Shown in pieces: positions 59,040-64,000 of a stretch of 64,000 nt of DNA. Each line of letters opens with the position of its first letter. Positions within the stretch are counted from its first letter, which is position 1. The notes beneath the pieces were generated by a model, which was given only the letters and a program-made list of their open reading frames with translations, searched no databases and had not been told where the DNA came from. The position numbers and the translations under genes are program-made. Origin of the DNA: Sorex araneus (Eukaryota; Chordata; Mammalia; Eulipotyphla; Soricidae); NCBI RefSeq assembly GCF_027595985.1, contig NC_073305.1, forward strand, positions 106,079,535-106,143,534. The letters run 5' to 3'.

Positions 59040-59990
59040 AGGTGAGAACCCATGATTGAGAGCCTAGTCTTGCCTGGATCAGGACTCGGCCTCCTCCCCC
59101 CAGGTCCTCAGTTTTCCAGTAGCTTGGCAGTCACACCCACAAACTGCCACGGGTGCCATGTTATCTCATCAATCGCCAAACCAAGAGATTATAAACTAAA
59201 GCTTCCGGAAGAGAGTGCCAGAGAATGCCCTGGCCCCGGGCCAGACTATCTTCACAGGAGCACCTTGGAGGGGGGCGGGTTGAGTTTCCCTCCTGCCCCA
59301 AGCAGAACCCTGGCAGCCAAAAACCTCCAGAACTCTATCACCACCATGTGCAAGGCCACTTTCCTCACATTCAGACGAGTCTCACCCAAGACTAGATGAA
59401 CATCACCAGAGAGTGGACTGCCAGGAAAACCCAGATATGCAGGAACCCATGATTGAGATTTCCAAGCCCACTTGGATCACGACTGGGCCTCCTCCCCCCA
59501 GGTCCCCAGTTTTCTGGAAGCTTGGCAGTCACACCCACAGACTGCCCCTGGCACCAGGTAATCTCATCAATGGCCAAGACCAAGAGACTTTAAACTAAAG
59601 CTCCTGGAAGAGAATGACACAGAATTTCCTGGACATTATATTCTATCCATAACAAGCAATACAAAACAAATTGTCTAGCATTGCCTTTTTGGCTGGTTTG
59701 AGTGGTGGTGAGACTGGTGTCAAAATATCGAATGTAACCAAAGTAGAGAGAGAATATGGGGGAAATTATCTGCCACACAAGCAGGGGAAGAGTTAGCACG
59801 GGAGGTGGGGGTGGGGAATACTGGGGATTTTGTTGGTGGAAAATGTGCACTGGTGAAGAGATGGGTGTTTAATGATTATATGACCAAAGCTCAAACATGA
59901 AAGCTTTGTAGCTGTATCTCATAGTGAATCAAGAAAAAAAATGGGAAGAAAATAATAATAAAACAAAGTTAACATTCAGAATAGAATTAA
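59040..59990 (+). mobile_element. Tandem U-module element with L1-like tail (chimeric)
   Basis: The U-module occurs as a repeat: catgattgagag, ggcctcctccccccaggtc, agcttggcagtcacaccca and taaactaaagct are found at about 59051-59215 and again at about 59448-59610, about 397 bp apart. Blocks between them (ggcgggttgagtttccctcc) match the U-module at 43988. At about 59637, after tttcctgga, homology to the RTE-tailed copies stops. A 3' part shared with 22121-23353 and 55250-55740 follows (tcaaaatatcgaatgtaacc, G-rich run, tgtagctgtatctcatagtg, A-rich end). So a U-module is here joined to an L1-type end. Confidence 0.82.
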
Positions 59991-59999
59991 AAAAAAAAA

Positions 60000-60703
60000 A
60001 GTAATGTGGAGTTCATGCCCAATTCAATCAGCTTAATCAATGGCTGAATAAATAGCAGTACTCCTACATTATTAAAAATATGTAATTATCTGAAACAAGT
60101 ATATGAATATAATTACATTAAAGGTTAATTCAAATAGCTTTTAAACCATAGTCCAGACAGAGTGATTCAAACAGATTACTTTAATGAACAAAAATATTTC
60201 TAAGTGCTGTTATGACCACTGGTTATCATTTGAGATGTTTCTCTTATGTAAACTGAGCAAAAAAAGTCATACAAGAGAATTTTGAAGATAAAATTCTCAA
60301 GGAGTATTATAGGCAATGGGTGCATAGTAGTCACTCCTCCTACTGCTGAAGTATATTTTTCAATGCCACTAGCTGACGTCTGACTATGTAGACTATCAAA
60401 TCTTAAATATTAATATTTTTCCTAGATGTGCATAAACACACCCTATAAAATTTAAATTATAAAATAAGAGTTTAATAACTAATTGTGAAATAAAACTATC
60501 ACAACCATCATAGAATATATATATAAAATGTCTGCATATCTTTCCATAGGGCCTATATGAATATAAAGAGTAATAAAATTTAGTGTTGGTGAAATGTTAG
60601 AAGCTCTTTCCTATGTTGCTGAGAGTAAATTGGAACAGGTTTTTTGAGGACAAATTTGACAATATGTAGATGACAAAATGTATTAAAAATTAGTATGTGA
60701 AGT
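60000..60703. other. AT-rich single-copy sequence, no feature seen
   Basis: Nothing recognised. Confidence 0.45.
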
Positions 60704-60705
60704 GT

Positions 60706-60868
60706 TTTCTTGTTTGGGGGCCATACCCTGTGGTGCTCATAATTTACTCCTCTCACTGTGCTCAGGGCTCACTCTTGGTGATTGAAAAAATATATGTGGT
60801 GCCAATGATCAAATCAGGATCAGTTATGTGCAAGGCAAATGACTTAACACCTTAACTCATGTCCACAA
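60706..60868 (-). mobile_element. Old type A SINE
   Basis: Reverse remnants: cttgtttgggggccataccc, gtgctcagggctcactcttg, tgtgcaaggcaaatgactta. Confidence 0.75.
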
Positions 60869-61107
60869 TGAGAATTCTTTTGAATCTAATAGAGCTGTGT
60901 TAACTCTTTCATTAGATAATCAAATTTCTATTTGAAGATTAATGAAAAGAACAAAAGGATTCAGATAACATTATTGTTCTTCCTATAATAAGACTTTTGA
61001 GAATAACACACTACATTTGTATTAAGTACTCTACAAATAAAAACTCAGATTATTGGCATATTCATATAACATTAATGATAAAATTCTTTTAAGAATATGC
61101 ACATTGG

Positions 61108-61220
61108 GCTGGAAAGATTGTGTAGGAGTTAAGATAGTCATTTTACAAGTCACCTTACAAGCCAACCACAGTTCAATTCCTAGCACTATTCATGGTTCCT
61201 GGGTACCACCAGACATGATA
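61108..61220 (+). mobile_element. Old type A SINE, partial
   Basis: gggctggaaagattgtgtag, cacagttcaattcctagcac (B box region), then the body fades after gggtaccaccagac. Confidence 0.75.
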
Positions 61221-61452
61221 ATTTAAATGTATGTTTAAATGTAGACATGTGTATGAATAGTTGTTTATTCATAATTATATAAGAAGAAAATTCAAGAATT
61301 ACAACAATATTTTAGTGGTAACATTACTGCTTTCTTATTTTTTTATTTAGGTCAAACCTAAAAAAAGTTACATAGATAAACATTTTAGTATATCATCTTT
61401 TTACTTTCTCAAATTCATAATAAAAGAAAAACTTTAAAATAAATTTAACTTA

Positions 61453-61630
61453 GGGGCTGGAGCGATAGTACAGCGGGTAGGGCGTTTGCCTTGCATGCAG
61501 CCAAACCGGGTTCGATTCCCAGCATCCCATATGGTCCCCTGAGCACCGCCAGGAGTAATTCCTGAGTGCAGAGTCAGGAGTAACCCCTGTGCATTGCCGG
61601 GTGTGACCCAGAAAGCAAAAATAAATAAAT
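61453..61630 (+). mobile_element. Full-length type A SINE with target duplication
   Basis: ggggctggagcgatagtaca to a (AAAT)n tail. Duplication aaataaatttaactta (61437-61452) versus aaataaaattaactta (61631-61646). Confidence 0.94.
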
Positions 61631-61784
61631 AAATAAAATTAACTTAAAATTGTATAACAGGAATCAAGGGGATTCAGCTACATTGGTGGTGTTAAGGAAT
61701 GATAGAGCTAAATATTCAAACCACAGAGTCAACAACACTAAAATCACAAGACCCAAACTTTAGTATACAAATGTAAGAGATGAC

Positions 61785-61965
61785 CATCAAGATGGCAGAG
61801 TGGAGCTGGGGCAGGGTGGTAGAAGAGCGAAACCTGGGAACAGTGATGGAGAGAGGTTTACACTATCATTGGGATCAGTGAAGGAACATTGTATGTCAAA
61901 ATCACAACTATGAATAACTTTGCACTTCATTGTTCTTTAATTTTGGGGAAAAAGTAAATAGAAGA
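61785..61965 (+). mobile_element. L1 3' end, older subfamily
   Basis: ccatcaagatggcagagtgg, gaaggaacattgtatgtcaa, cacaactatgaataacttt. Same type as 25150-25335. Confidence 0.78.
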
Positions 61966-62173
61966 AAACCAAACTGTGAATGAGGAAAAAAATGTATAAT
62001 GACTTGGGAAAACAAAAGTGGACCCCTCGTTAAAAAAAAAAAAAGGGAGGACAGTAATCCCCTTGGGGGCAAAAATCTAATGAAAGGTTATGAAACCTAT
62101 TTTGAGTCAAATAAACTCCACCTTGTCTCTCTGATCATGATCAGATTTCTTGGTCGAAAGTATGTAATTTGGA

Positions 62174-62335
62174 AGCTGGAGAGAACACAGCAGGTAGGAC
62201 GCTTGTCTTGCACCTGGTAGGCCTGAAATCAAATGCCAACCCCCATATTACCCCCAACCCCTGTCAGGAGTGAGCTCTGAGTTCAGAACCTGGAGTGAGT
62301 CCTGAGCCCTGCCAGGTGTGGCCCCCAAACAAAAA
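62174..62335 (+). mobile_element. Old type A SINE
   Basis: agagaacacagcaggtagga, cgcttgtcttgcacc, caggagtgagctctgagttc, ccctgccaggtgtggccccc. Confidence 0.82.
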
Positions 62336-62339
62336 CAAT

Positions 62340-63075
62340 TATGCAACCTGACTCCTGACTCATCCCCCTATTGGGAACTACAAAGAATACACATTCACTG
62401 GTTTCTCTTTATCAAGGACTACAACAGACTGTCTGCACTTTATTCACCCCTTACTGAAGATTAGGAAAGAGTAAGTAATGTCATCGAACTATTACAATGA
62501 CTTCACAGTCCAGCATTCTGTCTGAAGATGACTGTCAACTCAAAATTTCAAGTAAATGTCCTCAACTGAATTAGACCAACTGTCTTGCTTGTTACTTTAA
62601 AATCCCCCTTTTCACTTTGTTTGATATAACACCCCTTGGTGTGAATGCAGGTCATGATATGCCTTATACTTGAACAAACAGTTTCTTAATTATATTTCAA
62701 TTTGATTACTTTCAAGCTGCTGAAGTATCATCAAGACACAAAATAAGCAACAAGAATGTATTAATAAAGAAGGAATTACTTTGTGCAAACAATGCTCCCC
62801 ATTGTGACAGATTGATATTAAAACTAGAAAGTGATCCAGGAATACACAGTTTTGAGTGGCTGAGATATCATAACAGGTACCAAGTAGGTTAACCCCCAAA
62901 TGTGGCACAAATTTGAGTTTAGGTAGAAGCAAAAGGAGTTTATTCCCAGATGCTTATACCCAAAAGGACTGGATAGAACTGGAACAAAGAAGACTATATT
63001 TGAGAATCCATCTCATAACATTTGTCAGGCTCTCAGTCACTTTTAAAATATTCAACTTTGAGTTCAGAAATAATT
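62340..63075. other. Unassigned sequence
   Basis: The stretch 62340-62660 has an LTR-like feel but no terminal repeats or matching copy, so no call is made. Confidence 0.35.
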
Positions 63076-63079
63076 TAAT

Positions 63080-63200
63080 TGGTTGGAATGGATGTTTTCT
63101 ATTCAGGAGGCCCAGGTTTAATCCCTAGGACATGTTGCGCAAGGCACTGAACCCGCAGTGACTCCAGAATATGGCCAGCTATGGGCTCCCAAACAGAAAT
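63080..63200 (+). mobile_element. Old SINE fragment
   Basis: ggaggcccaggtttaatccc (B box region), cagtgactccagaatatggc, gggctcccaaacag. Confidence 0.6.
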
Positions 63201-63209
63201 AATACAAAG

Positions 63210-64000
63210 AAAAATTCAGCTTTAATGATATGATACTGAAAGAATAGGATAATGAAGAATACCTTTTCTAAAAATGACAAAAACATAATAAAAATGAGGT
63301 GCAACCTATACAGACTGAAAAACTCAGCTGTGAAATTAAAGTTCTTCTCAAAGCATTTAGACACTGTTTCCCACCTTTTATTGACTGTGGGCTCCTTCAG
63401 ATTGTGTCCTTCAGGTATAGCTCTTCCTACTTGTGGACCCCCTAACTTTAGGCGTTGGTCCCTATTTATACAATAATTACCTATACTCCATTTAAAATAT
63501 CCTTGATGTCCGCAAGGTCCACTTGACCTTAGTTGAAAAACACTGGTTTAAACTAAAATCCTAATTATATTTCCACAGAAGTTGATGTACTGATTGCAAA
63601 ATAATATCTAATAGCATGCCATAATATTTGCATGATATATTTTTGGAAAAAGACAAGTTATATAATTATAGTTATTAATAAAATGATACATAAATAAAAT
63701 ATATAAATGTAATGGATGATGTGTCCATGCGAACATGGAATTTTGTTATATAACAAAATGGCATTTTAATCAAATAAGGAAATAAATGACTGTAAAACTT
63801 ACTAAAGAAAATTCTTTAGTCATTTGACCTTCTATTCCATAATATAATGGATTTCTATCCATGGAAGCAGAATCAATGTAGGGTTTCAGGATGTTGCTAA
63901 GCCAATCTCCACTAATTATATACTTAGGAACTTATCACAAGAGTTAACCTATTCACTTATCATAATGTAACATGGACTTAACCAAATTTTATTCATACTT
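63210..64000. other. AT-rich sequence, no firm feature
   Basis: At about 63525 there is ttagttgaaaaacactgg, which resembles one end of a CAGTG-type hAT element. No matching second end was found. Confidence 0.4.

Noticed and set aside
63360-63545. Second hAT-like element ending at the CAGTG-type motif near 63540
   Set aside because: Only one end is convincing. The left side does not form an inverted repeat.
1-64000. CRISPR arrays, operons, riboswitches, phage or plasmid features
   Set aside because: Repeats are eukaryotic retroelements and microsatellites. There are no regularly spaced short repeats with unique spacers and no compact gene organisation.

Overview
The window is mammalian (eutherian) nuclear DNA with no intact protein-coding gene. 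Nearly everything recognisable is retrotransposon-derived, embedded in AT-rich single-copy sequence. The most frequent repeat is a tRNA-headed SINE (A box like tagcacagcggg, B box like ggttcgattcc, body with the phrase catatggtcccctgagca, A-rich tail). I recognise it from memory as the shrew (Soricidae, SOR-type) SINE, so the best guess is a shrew such as Sorex. The family name has not been checked against a database. Many LINE-1 copies of different ages, MaLR-like LTRs and the absence of any bacterial gene organisation agree with this.

Terms used below. Type A SINE: tRNA-like head, SOR body, A-rich tail, presumably mobilised by L1. Type B SINE: the same tRNA-like head, then a body containing two copies of ggcaagctacc, then a tail that matches the last ~60 bases of an RTE-clade LINE and ends in short cagtgatac repeats. 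U-module: a GC-richer segment of about 400 bp seen upstream of type B bodies at 43988 and 46709, and duplicated in tandem at 59040.

Layout. 1-8030: an L1 3' end, then a nearly full-length old L1 (2105-8018) carrying two SINE insertions. 8030-15850: single-copy DNA with scattered SINEs. 15850-20830: L1 material, including a relatively young L1 whose 5' half is inverted (16507-18592). 21955-24060: an ancient MaLR-like LTR split by a 1.23-kb retroposon with perfect 13-bp target duplications, built of repeated 5' units and an L1-like 3' end, then a type A SINE. 24840-32463: old L1s, a MaLR-like LTR and several RTE-tailed elements. 33470-36100: a 5'-truncated RTE-clade LINE (reverse transcriptase FADD box visible) interrupted by a 1332-bp solo LTR. 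39985-43500: an old L1 mosaic with nested SINEs. 43565-49965: two U-module elements with RTE tails and several SINEs. 51511-55880: L1 3' ends, a full type B SINE and a short L1-tailed retroposon. 55900-57190 (minus strand): a processed, 5'-truncated DLG3 (SAP102) pseudogene covering the SH3, hook and guanylate-kinase regions. 58370-59990: an L1 3' end and a U-module element with an L1-like tail. 60000-64000: scattered SINEs and an L1 3' end.

The most interesting theme is modular exchange between two retrotransposition systems. One tRNA-like head is attached to either an A-rich (L1) tail or an RTE tail, and one U-module is attached to either an RTE tail or an L1 tail. The RTE source with the matching 3' end lies in the same window.
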